A DNA stretch of 64,000 nucleotides from Oscillospiraceae bacterium. GTDB lineage: Bacteria > Bacillota > Clostridia > Oscillospirales > Oscillospiraceae. The notes beneath the pieces are model-generated. The model was not told the DNA's origin. It saw only the letters and a program-made list of their open reading frames with translations, and did not search any database. Position numbers and translations under genes: made by a program. Where the stretch lies: positions 1-64,000 of the forward strand of contig SVMF01000007.1 in NCBI GenBank assembly GCA_015067565.1, written 5' to 3'. Positions 7,535 through 15,550 of this stretch are shown piece by piece (within the stretch, counting starts at the first letter, position 1; every line of letters starts with the position of its first letter).

Positions 7535-8101
7535 CTATGCCAAAATCGGCTGCAATTGCTGTTTCATCATAGCAAAGGAGACCGTCTGTGGCAGAAGCTC
7601 GAAGTGCGCAACCAGGCTGAACGGCTTTCCGGTGGGATCATCCTGCGAGAAGGGGACGAAGTAATAGTGTCTGCGATTGAGCAGCCTTCCGATGTTTTCG
7701 GCGCTTCCGGAGAGTCCGTCATTCGTCGAGAGCGCCAAGACTACGGGTTTGGCATTGCGCAGATGGGCCTTGACGGCAAAGCTGACGGGGGAGTCAGCAA
7801 TCCCGTTGGCGAGTTTCCCTATGGTATTTCCGGTGCATGGAGCGACAATGAGAAGCTCCAGCATTTTTTTAGGGCCAAAAGGCTCCACATCCTGCAAAGT
7901 GTGCAGGCATTGGTGCGAGCAAATGTCCTCGATGCGTCGGATGAAGTCCTCACTGCTGCCGAACCTCGTGTCAGTTTGAAAACTCGTTTGAGAGAGGATT
8001 GGGACGATCTCATAGCTGTGCGTCAGTTCTTGCATGGCGCAAATGGCCTTTTCAAAGGTGCAAAAGGAGCCGCTCAGGGCAAAACCAATGGTGGGTTTCA
8101 A
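7535..8101 (-). CDS. dpaB: Dipicolinate synthase subunit B
   Basis: A 188-residue flavoprotein-like subunit (SpoVFB). With DpaA it oxidises the lysine-pathway intermediate made by DapA to dipicolinic acid in the mother cell, for export to the forespore. The sequence begins MKPTIGFALSGSFCTFEKA and has the conserved VAPCTGNTIGKLANGIADSPV and KPVVLALSTNDGL blocks of this family. It overlaps the end of dpaA by four bases (ATGA), showing translational coupling. It marks the organism as an endospore former. Confidence 0.93.
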   Translation of the reverse strand: MKPTIGFALSGSFCTFEKAICAMQELTHSYEIVPILSQTSFQTDTRFGSSEDFIRRIEDICSHQCLHTLQDVEPFGPKKMLELLIVAPCTGNTIGKLANGIADSPVSFAVKAHLRNAKPVVLALSTNDGLSGSAENIGRLLNRRHYYFVPFSQDDPTGKPFSLVAHFELLPQTVSFAMMKQQLQPILA

Positions 8102-8904
8102 GACAATTTCTCCTTTTCCAAAATGCCGAGTATGCTCTTTGCGTACAAAATTCCCGCACTTTTCGGGCAGAAACGACCCGGCAGAGCCGGCGCGTACAAA
8201 TAGTGCAGGAAGCGTTGGTGCTCACTTAAAATGCCACCGTTGGACAGCTCCATGACAAGACAATCCGGGCGGATCTGCCCGAGCTGCTCAGAGGAAAACA
8301 CGGCGGTGGGGACGGTGTTGAAAACAAAGTCGTAGTCGGACAGCTCGTAGTGCCAAAGACCTGTGGTGTCCGTTCTGAAGCCTTGCGCGTGGGCCATGGC
8401 GGCATCCTTTGCACTTCGCAGTCCCACGGTCACATGGGCGTGGAGGGCTTGCAGCCGTTCGGCAAGCACCTTTCCGCAGCGGCCGAAGCCGACAACGAGG
8501 CAGCTTGCGCCGTGCAGTGTGATCTCGCTGTTTTCGATGGCAAGGCAGATAGCGCCCTCGGCGGTGGGAACAGCGTTGGCGGTAGTCAGCGGCTCTGAGC
8601 CGTAGAGGTCATAGACGGTCGCGCCCCGTGCGCAAAAAACCTCCTGCCACGCGCCGAACAAACCACCGAACAGCTTGGTGTGCTCGTGGGTGCGTTGCAA
8701 AAGCTCCTCTGCGGCAAGACTACTGTTTCGGATGTGGTAGCCGTCAAAAGAGGGAAACGGCAAAATGACATAGCTTAGCTGCTCGGCAAGGGGTGCATCT
8801 GTGCATTCGGGGACACCGCAGGTCTGCACGGCATAGCCCTGCTTTGACAAATACTGCGCGGCATAGCGGCTTCTGGCATCGCCGCCCAAAAACCAAAGCG
8901 TCAT
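8098..8904 (-). CDS. dpaA: Dipicolinate synthase subunit A
   Basis: A 268-residue NAD(P)-binding subunit (SpoVFA). An N-terminal domain starts MTLWFLGGDARSRYAAQYL, and a Rossmann domain carries LVVGFGRCGKVLAERL followed by DFVFNTVP and LVMELSNGG. With DpaB it produces spore dipicolinate. I start it at the ATG at 8904, which has AAGGAGG just upstream, not at 9015 where the ORF track begins inside the divergent promoter. The upstream region has a match to the sigma-K pattern, in keeping with mother-cell expression. Confidence 0.93.
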   Translation of the reverse strand: MTLWFLGGDARSRYAAQYLSKQGYAVQTCGVPECTDAPLAEQLSYVILPFPSFDGYHIRNSSLAAEELLQRTHEHTKLFGGLFGAWQEVFCARGATVYDLYGSEPLTTANAVPTAEGAICLAIENSEITLHGASCLVVGFGRCGKVLAERLQALHAHVTVGLRSAKDAAMAHAQGFRTDTTGLWHYELSDYDFVFNTVPTAVFSSEQLGQIRPDCLVMELSNGGILSEHQRFLHYLYAPALPGRFCPKSAGILYAKSILGILEKEKLS

Positions 8905-8926
8905 GAAAATGCCTCCTTCCTGCCAC

Positions 8927-8953
8927 ATCTTATGCAAAATTTTCGGAATCGGT
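8927..8953 (-). promoter_or_regulatory. Possible sigma-K promoter of dpaAB
   Basis: On the minus strand AC, 17 bases, then CATAAGAT lies 20-25 bases before the dpaA ribosome site. The known sigma-K pattern is AC at -35 and CATAnnnTA at -10. No good sigma-A promoter is visible in the same position. The match is short, so this is suggestive only. Confidence 0.4.
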
Positions 8954-8963
8954 GAAAAGATGG

Positions 8964-8992
8964 TTGTCATTTTGACTCGAATCCGATATAAT
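8964..8992 (+). promoter_or_regulatory. Promoter of DUF4364 gene
   Basis: TTGTCA and TATAAT with a 17-base spacer, divergent from dpaA and 22 bases ahead of the ATG. Confidence 0.8.
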
Positions 8993-9013
8993 ATAGATGA
9001 AAGGAGAGATGAC

Positions 9014-9550
9014 ATGGAAAAGGGCTTTATTCAGGACATGCTCGATGTAAAAGTTCTGGTGCTTTACATCATGGCACGGGTTATGTACCCGGTGGACCTG
9101 CAGAAGATTTACGAGCTGTCCTATCAGGATGACCGCCTGAGCTATTTTGACCTGGCGCAGGCTGTGCCGCAGATGGTCGAGACGGGCCATCTGGAGCAGA
9201 TTGAGGGAGAACGCTTTGTCATTACCGAGAAGGGCCGTGAGACCTGCGAGGTAACAGAGGATGCCATTGCATATCCCGTGATGAAGAGGGCGGAGGCGGC
9301 TGTTGATCGCTTCAACCGTGCGGTTCGCCGCAGCAGTTATGTCAAGACGAACATCGAGCAGCGTGAGTCGGGCGACTTTTCGGTGCTCATGACGCTCAAC
9401 GATGAGGTGAGCGATCTGCTCCGTCTGGAGCTGATGGCGCCGACTCAGAAGCAGGCCTATCGCCTGGCAAATGCCTTTACGGAGCATGCAGAGATTATTT
9501 ATCGAAATATTATGGACAGACTTTTGTCTGAACCGAAGGAAGATACTTGA
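9014..9550 (+). CDS. DUF4364-type winged-helix protein
   Basis: A 178-residue protein starting MEKGFIQDMLDVKVLVLYIM. Its arrangement, an N-terminal winged helix that includes YELSYQDDRLSYFDLAQ, VPQMVETGHLEQ and FVITEKGRETCE, then a helical C-terminal half, matches the clostridial DUF4364 family from memory. The fold suggests a DNA-binding or regulatory role; none is established. The ATG follows AAGGAGAG. It has its own promoter, and the hpf promoter begins within its last codon or two. Confidence 0.75.
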   Translation: MEKGFIQDMLDVKVLVLYIMARVMYPVDLQKIYELSYQDDRLSYFDLAQAVPQMVETGHLEQIEGERFVITEKGRETCEVTEDAIAYPVMKRAEAAVDRFNRAVRRSSYVKTNIEQRESGDFSVLMTLNDEVSDLLRLELMAPTQKQAYRLANAFTEHAEIIYRNIMDRLLSEPKEDT

Positions 9551-9574
9551 AATTTCCGAAAAATGTGTTATAAT
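9547..9574 (+). promoter_or_regulatory. Promoter of hpf
   Basis: TTGAAA and TATAAT with a 16-base spacer. The -35 begins at the very end of the preceding gene. Confidence 0.8.
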
Positions 9575-9612
9575 AAAGATGGCAAAACCAATTCACGAAA
9601 GGAGCGCTACTT

Positions 9613-10152
9613 ATGAAATTCCAATTCACAGAGAAGAAAGTCAGCCTGCCCGCAAATGTCCATGCTTATGCCGAGAAGAAGGTTATGAAGCTGGAACGCT
9701 TTTTCCGTGACGACGCGGAAGCGTTGGTGACGTTTTCCGTCGAAAAAGACCGCAACAAGGTCGAGATCACCATTCACGCAGCGAACACGTACTTCCGTGC
9801 CAGCGAGTCCACGAGCGATATGTTCGCTTCGATCGATGCCGCAGTAGCAACGATGGAGCGCCAGATCCGCAAGAACAAGACTCGTTTGGCTCGCCGTCTG
9901 CGCCAGGATGCCTTCGTGCGCAGCGCAGAGGTCACCTCCTTTGCCCCTGAGACCGAGGAGGAGAGCAAGTTCGAGATCGTCCGTGTGAAGGAATTCCCGA
10001 TGAAGCCGATGACCAGAGAGGAAGCTATCTTGCAGATGAACCTCCTGGAGCACAACTTCTTCGCCTTCAAGGATGAGGAAAACGGCGGCGCTTTTGCAGT
10101 GGTCTATAAGAGAAACGACGGCGGCTACGGTCTGATTGAAAATATTGAATAA
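9613..10152 (+). CDS. hpf: Long-form ribosome hibernation promoting factor
   Basis: A 179-residue protein. The N-terminal S30AE/YfiA domain starts MKFQFTEKKVSLPANVHAYAEKKV and includes YFRASESTSDMFASIDAAV. After a short charged linker, a C-terminal domain starts near residue 122 (FEIVRVKEFPMKPMTREEAI) and ends GGYGLIE. Long HPF dimerises through that domain and pairs two 70S ribosomes into an inactive 100S particle in stationary phase. It is monocistronic, with its own promoter and a strong terminator. Confidence 0.95.
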   Translation: MKFQFTEKKVSLPANVHAYAEKKVMKLERFFRDDAEALVTFSVEKDRNKVEITIHAANTYFRASESTSDMFASIDAAVATMERQIRKNKTRLARRLRQDAFVRSAEVTSFAPETEEESKFEIVRVKEFPMKPMTREEAILQMNLLEHNFFAFKDEENGGAFAVVYKRNDGGYGLIENIE

Positions 10153-10161
10153 GTAAAAATA

Positions 10162-10195
10162 AAATCGCTCGGGAGCAATCCCGAGCGATTTTTTG
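10162..10195 (+). terminator. Terminator of hpf
   Basis: AATCGCTCGGGA / TCCCGAGCGATT with a GCAA tetraloop and a T-run, 10 bases past the hpf stop. Confidence 0.93.
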
Positions 10196-10221
10196 CGCTT
10201 AAAATGCAATCATTTGGACTG

Positions 10222-10449
10222 TTATTCTCTAAAATCAAAGAGATGCATGGGAGTAATATGAAGATTATCGCATATATCGAAAACAACATCCAACGAAACG
10301 GCACAGTCTGCCGTTTCGATACGGCTCATATGCGTCCGACTAATATTAATTAACTCAGCAAGTGCACTCTGCGACAAACCGCACTTTTTCCGATAGTATG
10401 CAATATTTAATCCTAATAATTTATATTTCTGAAGCTGATTGTTCCGCAT
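10222..10449 (-). CDS. XRE-family HTH regulator of AT-rich cassette
   Basis: A 75-residue Cro/C1-type protein: LGLNIAYYRKKCGLSQSALAELI, then NISRTHMSRIETA and VSLDVVFDICDNLHITPMHLF. Start chosen at 10449 (MRNNQLQKY) because AAGGGTG lies upstream; the track's 103-residue version extends into the promoter region. Divergent from the three-gene membrane/lipoprotein cassette and probably its regulator. It is the same size class as the XRE protein at 5955 but not an obvious copy. Confidence 0.85.
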   Translation of the reverse strand: MRNNQLQKYKLLGLNIAYYRKKCGLSQSALAELINISRTHMSRIETADCAVSLDVVFDICDNLHITPMHLFDFRE

Positions 10450-10519
10450 AAATACACCCTTATATAGTATATCTCTAAAACACGATTTCTGCGACAACGT
10501 TAAAAGTGTTTTTTGCAAC

Positions 10520-10547
10520 TTGACAAGTTTCAAAAATATGCTATTAT
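10520..10547 (+). promoter_or_regulatory. Promoter of AT-rich membrane cassette
   Basis: TTGACA, 16 bases, TATTAT, 43 bases before the first ATG. A second reading of the -10 as TATATT would give a 19-base spacer. Confidence 0.7.
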
Positions 10548-10589
10548 ATTATCAGTGTATAGTTGAAAATAAGGAGATGTGAGAATGAA

Positions 10590-11486
10590 ATGAGATTTCA
10601 ACGTGATTTTTTGGTTCCGTATCTGCAGAATGTATGTTCAATGGAATTGCTGCGAGAGAAGATTGATGCCATCGAGAGTAAATACAGTGTGCAGGTCACG
10701 CAAAAGCAACTGATTCCAAAGCCAACAGCACCGGCTAAACCGCAGTTGAAATTTCCGCCGATAACGGCATATATATTTATGTTTATCCTCTCGGTGGGAA
10801 TTCTTGCCTGTGTTCTTTTTATAGCGCTAATGATATTTATGGTTGATGACAAAGGCTTCTTTAGTTATGTGTTGCTAATAGCGGCTGCGATTGGACTTTT
10901 AATGCTTATTGGTATGGCCGAAGATCCACTCTATGATATTCAATCTACATGGAGGCACAATAAGAGTGAGAGACGGCGCTATAAATATGAAACGGAAACG
11001 CTGGATAACCGGGTGCATCAGTGGAAACACAGAATGGATACCATAGCACCTATTCGCAAAAAAGCTAACTTCTGGTATGGCGAATTAAGAAAGGCTGAGA
11101 ATTTACTCGATGAACTATATTCTGTGAATATCATTCCCGGACAATATAGAAACAAATACGCAGCGCTATATTTGTATCAATATTTTTCTGAAAGCCAATT
11201 TGATGATTTGGCAATGGCGCTTAACACATTTGTGCTGGAAGAAATAAAGGAAAAGTTAGATAAAATCATCAGAAATCAGTCGGAAATCTTGATAAATCAG
11301 AGATTGCAGATTGCGATGCAGAGAGAATCGAATGAGTTGCAGAAAAAACATACGAAGATGATGAAAGCAAAACTCGACAATATGCAGACAACATTAGAGG
11401 AGCACAATTCTTACTTAAGAATGATTGAGAGCGACACTGCTACAACGGCATTCCTTACAAAGGTGAACTATATTCGTAATATTTGA
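10590..11486 (+). CDS. Unrecognised membrane protein with C-terminal coiled coil
   Basis: A 298-residue protein of no family that I know. A short basic N-terminus is followed by a proline-rich linker, two transmembrane helices near residues 55-115 (ITAYIFMFILSVGILACVLF and a second ending LLMLIGMAE), and then a long soluble half. Its last 90 residues (EEIKEKLDKIIRNQSEIL onward) look coiled-coil and are rich in Lys, Gln and Met. Codon use is AT-rich relative to neighbours. AAGGAG sits 13 bases before this ATG, rather far, and a closer out-of-frame ATG precedes it. First gene of the cassette. Confidence 0.6.
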   Translation: MRFQRDFLVPYLQNVCSMELLREKIDAIESKYSVQVTQKQLIPKPTAPAKPQLKFPPITAYIFMFILSVGILACVLFIALMIFMVDDKGFFSYVLLIAAAIGLLMLIGMAEDPLYDIQSTWRHNKSERRRYKYETETLDNRVHQWKHRMDTIAPIRKKANFWYGELRKAENLLDELYSVNIIPGQYRNKYAALYLYQYFSESQFDDLAMALNTFVLEEIKEKLDKIIRNQSEILINQRLQIAMQRESNELQKKHTKMMKAKLDNMQTTLEEHNSYLRMIESDTATTAFLTKVNYIRNI

Positions 11487-11527
11487 TCTGTAGACTTGCT
11501 AAAAAATGGATAAGGGGGAGAGAAAGT

Positions 11528-12292
11528 ATGACATGTGCGAATTGCGGCAGAACCATTCCGCAGGGGAAGCAAATTTGTCCGCACTGTGATGATTCAGCGA
11601 AGGATTATAGCCAGGAAATTAAAAGCGTAAAGCCCAGAATCAATAAGGATATGTTGGAGTGTCCGATTTGTTCTATGAAGGGTATTTCGCCGAAGGAGAG
11701 ATCGTGCCCTCAGTGTAAGATTAAGTTTATTCAGGAGCAATGGGTGTGTGATTCCTGCAAAGCGCAGAATCGGTATCAGACTGTGAAATGTGTCCATTGT
11801 GCAAAAGTCAGGAACAGCAGCGGAAAATTGGAACAAGCGAAGGCGAGAAAAGGCATGGCATTCTATCAGTATCTGATATATTTTGGGCTTTTTGCCAGTG
11901 CTGCGCTCTCTTTCTACTCAGGCTGTATGACAATAGTTGAGAACGGCTTGCTTGGTTTCTACTATTTACTCTATGGTGTATTTGCACTGGTAGCACGCTT
12001 TTTGCTTGCCTCTCGCAAGAGAGACGGTTTAAAACTCTATATTGGTATGCTATGGGTCGATTGTGCTGTAACTTTGCTATCGATCGATTATTTTCAGGAT
12101 ATGATTTCTTCCGAAACGTCGAAAGTGATTGATACATACGGAGAATATGCATCACAGGCGGCAGTGAGTGGGGTCAATGCAATCAGTGCCGGTGGTCAAA
12201 TCGGTGTTTTGATTGGAAGCTTAATTGCAATTGGAATAAATGGTGTGATCAGTAAATACTTTACAAACAGAGAGGACTATTTTAATCAATAA
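11528..12292 (+). CDS. Multi-zinc-ribbon membrane protein
   Basis: A 254-residue protein. The first 100 residues hold six CxxC pairs (CANC, CPHC, CPIC, CPQC, CDSC, CVHC), enough for three zinc ribbons. These are followed by about three or four transmembrane segments from residue 113 (FYQYLIYFGLFASAALSFY) to the end. The ATG at 11528 has GGGGGAGAG upstream. It is the second gene of the AT-rich cassette. The layout suggests a membrane protein with a cytoplasmic zinc-binding sensor or docking part. No function is known to me. Confidence 0.65.
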   Translation: MTCANCGRTIPQGKQICPHCDDSAKDYSQEIKSVKPRINKDMLECPICSMKGISPKERSCPQCKIKFIQEQWVCDSCKAQNRYQTVKCVHCAKVRNSSGKLEQAKARKGMAFYQYLIYFGLFASAALSFYSGCMTIVENGLLGFYYLLYGVFALVARFLLASRKRDGLKLYIGMLWVDCAVTLLSIDYFQDMISSETSKVIDTYGEYASQAAVSGVNAISAGGQIGVLIGSLIAIGINGVISKYFTNREDYFNQ

Positions 12293-12318
12293 GATTGAAT
12301 TTGGAAGGAGAACAGGAA

Positions 12319-12699
12319 ATGAAGAAAATAATTGTAGTATTCATTGCGTTCATGATCATTTTAGGCTTGGTTGCCTGCAATCTGACGCCGGAAGACAAGG
12401 TTGCATCTTATGTAGATGATGCAGAAGAAAAACTGGAAGAAATGTTTCGCGGCAGTGGCATAGCTGTCAATGTTGAGGCGGAAGGCTGCGGCATTATTGT
12501 CGATCTCAAGATCAGTGCTTTAAACGATATCTCTTCGAGCCAAAAGAGTGAGCTGCAGAGCTATTATAATTCGATGGATGGCACATTTGAGATGCTGTTG
12601 GAAGAGATGCAGGAAGAGGTTTCGGAATTGGAATACATGGTTGTAAATGTTTGCGAGAGTGATGGCGACCTTGCTGCAAAGGTCGAGATTGGAAAATAA
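12319..12699 (+). CDS. Small lipoprotein (possibly DUF4854)
   Basis: A 126-residue precursor with a lipoprotein signal: MKKIIVVFIAFMIILGLVAC, where the cysteine of LVAC would be lipidated. The mature part is acidic (LTPEDKVASYVDDAEEKLEE), resembling what I recall of DUF4854 lipoproteins. It would sit on the outer membrane face. Third gene of the cassette; AAGGAG precedes the ATG and a terminator follows. The cassette thus combines a lipoprotein outside, two membrane proteins and a cytoplasmic regulator. Confidence 0.72.
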   Translation: MKKIIVVFIAFMIILGLVACNLTPEDKVASYVDDAEEKLEEMFRGSGIAVNVEAEGCGIIVDLKISALNDISSSQKSELQSYYNSMDGTFEMLLEEMQEEVSELEYMVVNVCESDGDLAAKVEIGK

Positions 12700-12703
12700 T
12701 GTT

Positions 12704-12734
12704 AACGGGAAGGTGAGAGCCTTCCCGTTTTTTA
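12704..12734 (+). terminator. Terminator of AT-rich cassette
   Basis: AACGGGAAGGT / GCCTTCCCGTT with a GAGA loop and T6. Confidence 0.9.
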
Positions 12735-12829
12735 TATAATATCATATCATGGAATATGGGAGAATTCTCGTATTAGACTTCTTCCTGCTAAGGGTAGAAA
12801 ATATATCAGAGTTGCGATTACAACAGGCC

Positions 12830-12896
12830 AATTGAACGCAAATCGCCAATCGTCAAAAATTTGCATTTTGACGATTAGCGATTTTTTGACGCTCTG
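12830..12896 (+). repeat. Hairpin-chain repeat, isolated terminal module
   Basis: AATCGCCAATCGTCAAAA with its mate TTTTGACGATTAGCGATT and a T6 tail matches only the last hairpin of repeats B and C, together with the same flanks (TTGAACGCA before, GACGCTCTGA after). It lies between the convergent lipoprotein and AlgJ-like genes. The rest of the element is missing, so this is either a fragment or an independently mobile module. Confidence 0.75.
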
Positions 12897-12962
12897 AAAA
12901 GAAATCTGATTTATCTGGAGCGCTTTCTCTCTATACCCCAACTATTGTGTAGAGCCAAAATG

Positions 12963-14075
12963 TTACTGGAACACGCTGCCGGCGGTGTTGAGCATGGTCG
13001 TGCTGTAAAGGAAGAGTACATCCGCGCCGGCAAAGTCCACATACTGATCCAATGTCATTGAGGAGATATAACGAATGTCGATCATGGTGATCTTCTGATA
13101 GCTGTCGATCAGCAGGGGCGTGATGGAGCTGCCGTAGCTGTCTCGGAAGAGGATCAGATGCTTGTCGCTTGTGGCATTGGGATTGTCGATCGTGATGAGC
13201 ATCTCCGCCCCGTCCAGGAACACATCGTACGAGTCGGTGTTCTCTGCACCGAAATGCTTCTCGTTGTAGACCTTGATCGGCATCCACTGCTTGCGCTCGT
13301 TCATACGCTTGACTCTGGCATTGTCGATGGCCGTATTGGTCAGGTAGGTCAGTGTGTCGGGTGTCGGGGTTCCGTCGGCCAGAGCGTAATACACACCCTT
13401 GAAACCCTCCAGACGATGCTCGGTGTAGCTGTCACGATCGGCCGCTATGGTTCCCATGGCTTGGCAGAGCGCTTGCGCCACGGGCAGAATATTCTCCTGC
13501 TTCCAATGGCTGTCGGTGCGGTAGTAATCATCGATCGTCAGAAGCTCGCGCAGGTCGATGGCCTCGGCTTGGACGGCCTCCATGAGCTCGTAGAGCCTGT
13601 CGTAGTTCATGGTGGGCTGGTTGGAATCCGTCTTGTAGTACAGATAATAATTCTTGTCGGGAATGATCGAATAATAGGCATTTGCGATCTGTGGATGCGA
13701 TTGCAGGATCTGATTGAAGATACTCACAGCCTTGTTGACACTCGCTTCGTTGAGGGTCGGATCGAGCTTCGTCAGATGCTCGCCCGCACCGGCATAACCG
13801 CTGCTGCTCTTGACGCGGAAGATGTTCTTTTCGATCCATTTTTTGGCATCAAGGAAGGTGGAGCGAGCGGGGAACTGATCCAAAAGATAGGCCTCACCAT
13901 CCTTGAAGAACGAGGCGTCAAATACGGCTTCTGCCGAGAGTGTAGGGGCCTGCGCAAGCTCCTTGCGTTCTGCTGCAGAGATGTCTTGATCCGGCAAAAG
14001 GAAATGCGCTGTGGTCAAGCCGAAGATCACGAGGAAAAAGACAGCAACAACTGCGATTTGTTTCATTTTTTCCAT
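12963..14075 (-). CDS. AlgJ/AlgX-like SGNH-type O-acetyltransferase partner (DHHW family)
   Basis: A 370-residue protein with an N-terminal signal anchor (MKQIAVVAVFFLVIFGLTTA). It has an extracellular SGNH-like domain with the YRTDSHWKQE motif (the DHHW-type Asp-x-His) and the nucleophile block LFRDSYGSS. Proteins of this kind take acyl groups delivered by an MBOAT partner and attach them to extracytoplasmic polysaccharide. That partner is encoded 12 bases upstream. The acceptor polymer is not evident. The gene is the last of a minus-strand series starting with the M42 peptidase. Confidence 0.82.
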   Translation of the reverse strand: MEKMKQIAVVAVFFLVIFGLTTAHFLLPDQDISAAERKELAQAPTLSAEAVFDASFFKDGEAYLLDQFPARSTFLDAKKWIEKNIFRVKSSSGYAGAGEHLTKLDPTLNEASVNKAVSIFNQILQSHPQIANAYYSIIPDKNYYLYYKTDSNQPTMNYDRLYELMEAVQAEAIDLRELLTIDDYYRTDSHWKQENILPVAQALCQAMGTIAADRDSYTEHRLEGFKGVYYALADGTPTPDTLTYLTNTAIDNARVKRMNERKQWMPIKVYNEKHFGAENTDSYDVFLDGAEMLITIDNPNATSDKHLILFRDSYGSSITPLLIDSYQKITMIDIRYISSMTLDQYVDFAGADVLFLYSTTMLNTAGSVFQ

Positions 14076-14087
14076 GACAGCACCTCC

Positions 14088-15482
14088 TTAGAAGCGGAAA
14101 TAGAGGAACGGACTGAAGCTGCCCGCCACGAGATAGGCGGTCACGGCCAAAAACAGCACACCGACGGCGAGCGGCTCTGCAAATGTTGCGAGCTTCTTGC
14201 CGAGGCTCCTATCCTCAAAGCGGCGATACAGCCGCTTGCAAAGCGGAGTTGCACCGATGACAGCAACGACCAGAAGCAGGCCGTAGCTTGCAAGGTAGTA
14301 GCCGGTATCCGAGCTCCAAAGCGGCACACCGCCGAACAGACCTTTGAAGTCTGAGATGAGCTGTGACATATCTGCCGCATTGAAGAGCACAAAGCTGAAG
14401 GCAACCAGAACGATGACATAAAGATGGCGGATCAGCGCACCGGCCTTCTTCAAAAGCTTCAGCAGGAACAGCTTTTCCAGAATCAGGACGACACCAAACA
14501 GAACGCCCCACAGCACGAAATTCCACGCTGCGCCATGCCACAGACCTGTGGTTGCCCAGACGATGCCGATGTTGACAAACCAGCGAAGCTTCTTGACACG
14601 GTTGCCGCCGAGCGGAATGTACAAATAGTCACGGAACCATGTGCCCAGGGTCATATGCCAGCGGCGCCAGAACTCGGTGATACTGCCGGAAATGAAGGGA
14701 TAATCGAAATTTTCGGGGAAGGAGAAGCCGAAAATTCTGCCCAGACCGATGGCCATATCCGAATAGCCGGAGAAATCAAAATAGATCTGCAGGCTGATCG
14801 CAATGGCATAGAGCCAGTAGAACACCACAGAACTCTCTGCGGTGCGGAAAACATCGCACAGCCGTCCCATCGCATCAGCGATGAGAACCTTTTTGGCAAG
14901 GCCAAAGGTGAAGCGGCGGATGCCCAGATACAGACCGCTCAGATCATGCTTTCTGTCGTGCAGCTCCCGTGAAATATCCGTATAGCGCACGATGGGACCT
15001 GCGATGAGCTGTGGGAACAAACACACAAAGGTGGCAAAGGTGCCCAAATTGCGGTTTGCCTTTGCATTTCCGAGGTAGACATCGATGGTGTAGCTCATTG
15101 TCTGGAAGGTGAAGAAGCTAATGCCAATCGGAAGCTTGACACCGAGCAGAGGGATTGCTGTGCCAAACAGATCGTTGAAGCTGCCGATGAAGAAGTCGGC
15201 ATACTTGAAGAAACCCAGCAAGGTCAGATTGATGATAATCGACGAAATCAGGGCGATTTTTGCACCCGTGGTGCCACGGTGCGATTCGATGTAGAGACTG
15301 TGCAGGAAGTCGGAGACCGAAGAAATGACCAATAGTATGACATAGATGGGTTCCCCGACGAAGTAGAAAAACACACTGCTTGCCAGCAGAACATAATTCT
15401 TCCATGATTTCGGCACTGCGAAGTATAAGAGCAAAACCACGGGGAGAAACAGGTACAGAAAGCTGATGCTTGAAAATACCAT
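14088..15482 (-). CDS. MBOAT-family membrane O-acyltransferase (AlgI/DltB-like)
   Basis: A 464-residue polytopic protein. It has the MBOAT core RRWHMTLGTWFRDYLYIPLGGN and the catalytic-histidine block GLWHGAAWNFVLWG. Such proteins move acetyl or other acyl groups across the membrane for polysaccharide or teichoic acid modification. I chose the ATG at 15482 (MVFSSISFLYLFLP), preceded by GGAGG, over the longer start in the track. Paired with the downstream AlgJ-like gene. No dltA/dltC is nearby, so the AlgI-AlgJ type of reading is preferred to D-alanylation. Confidence 0.9.
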   Translation of the reverse strand: MVFSSISFLYLFLPVVLLLYFAVPKSWKNYVLLASSVFFYFVGEPIYVILLVISSVSDFLHSLYIESHRGTTGAKIALISSIIINLTLLGFFKYADFFIGSFNDLFGTAIPLLGVKLPIGISFFTFQTMSYTIDVYLGNAKANRNLGTFATFVCLFPQLIAGPIVRYTDISRELHDRKHDLSGLYLGIRRFTFGLAKKVLIADAMGRLCDVFRTAESSVVFYWLYAIAISLQIYFDFSGYSDMAIGLGRIFGFSFPENFDYPFISGSITEFWRRWHMTLGTWFRDYLYIPLGGNRVKKLRWFVNIGIVWATTGLWHGAAWNFVLWGVLFGVVLILEKLFLLKLLKKAGALIRHLYVIVLVAFSFVLFNAADMSQLISDFKGLFGGVPLWSSDTGYYLASYGLLLVVAVIGATPLCKRLYRRFEDRSLGKKLATFAEPLAVGVLFLAVTAYLVAGSFSPFLYFRF

Positions 15483-15550
15483 AGCGGATCCTCCGATTGA
15501 ATGATTGATGCATTCTATTGACGCGGCAAGAAGGAAACAGTTCCGTAAAA

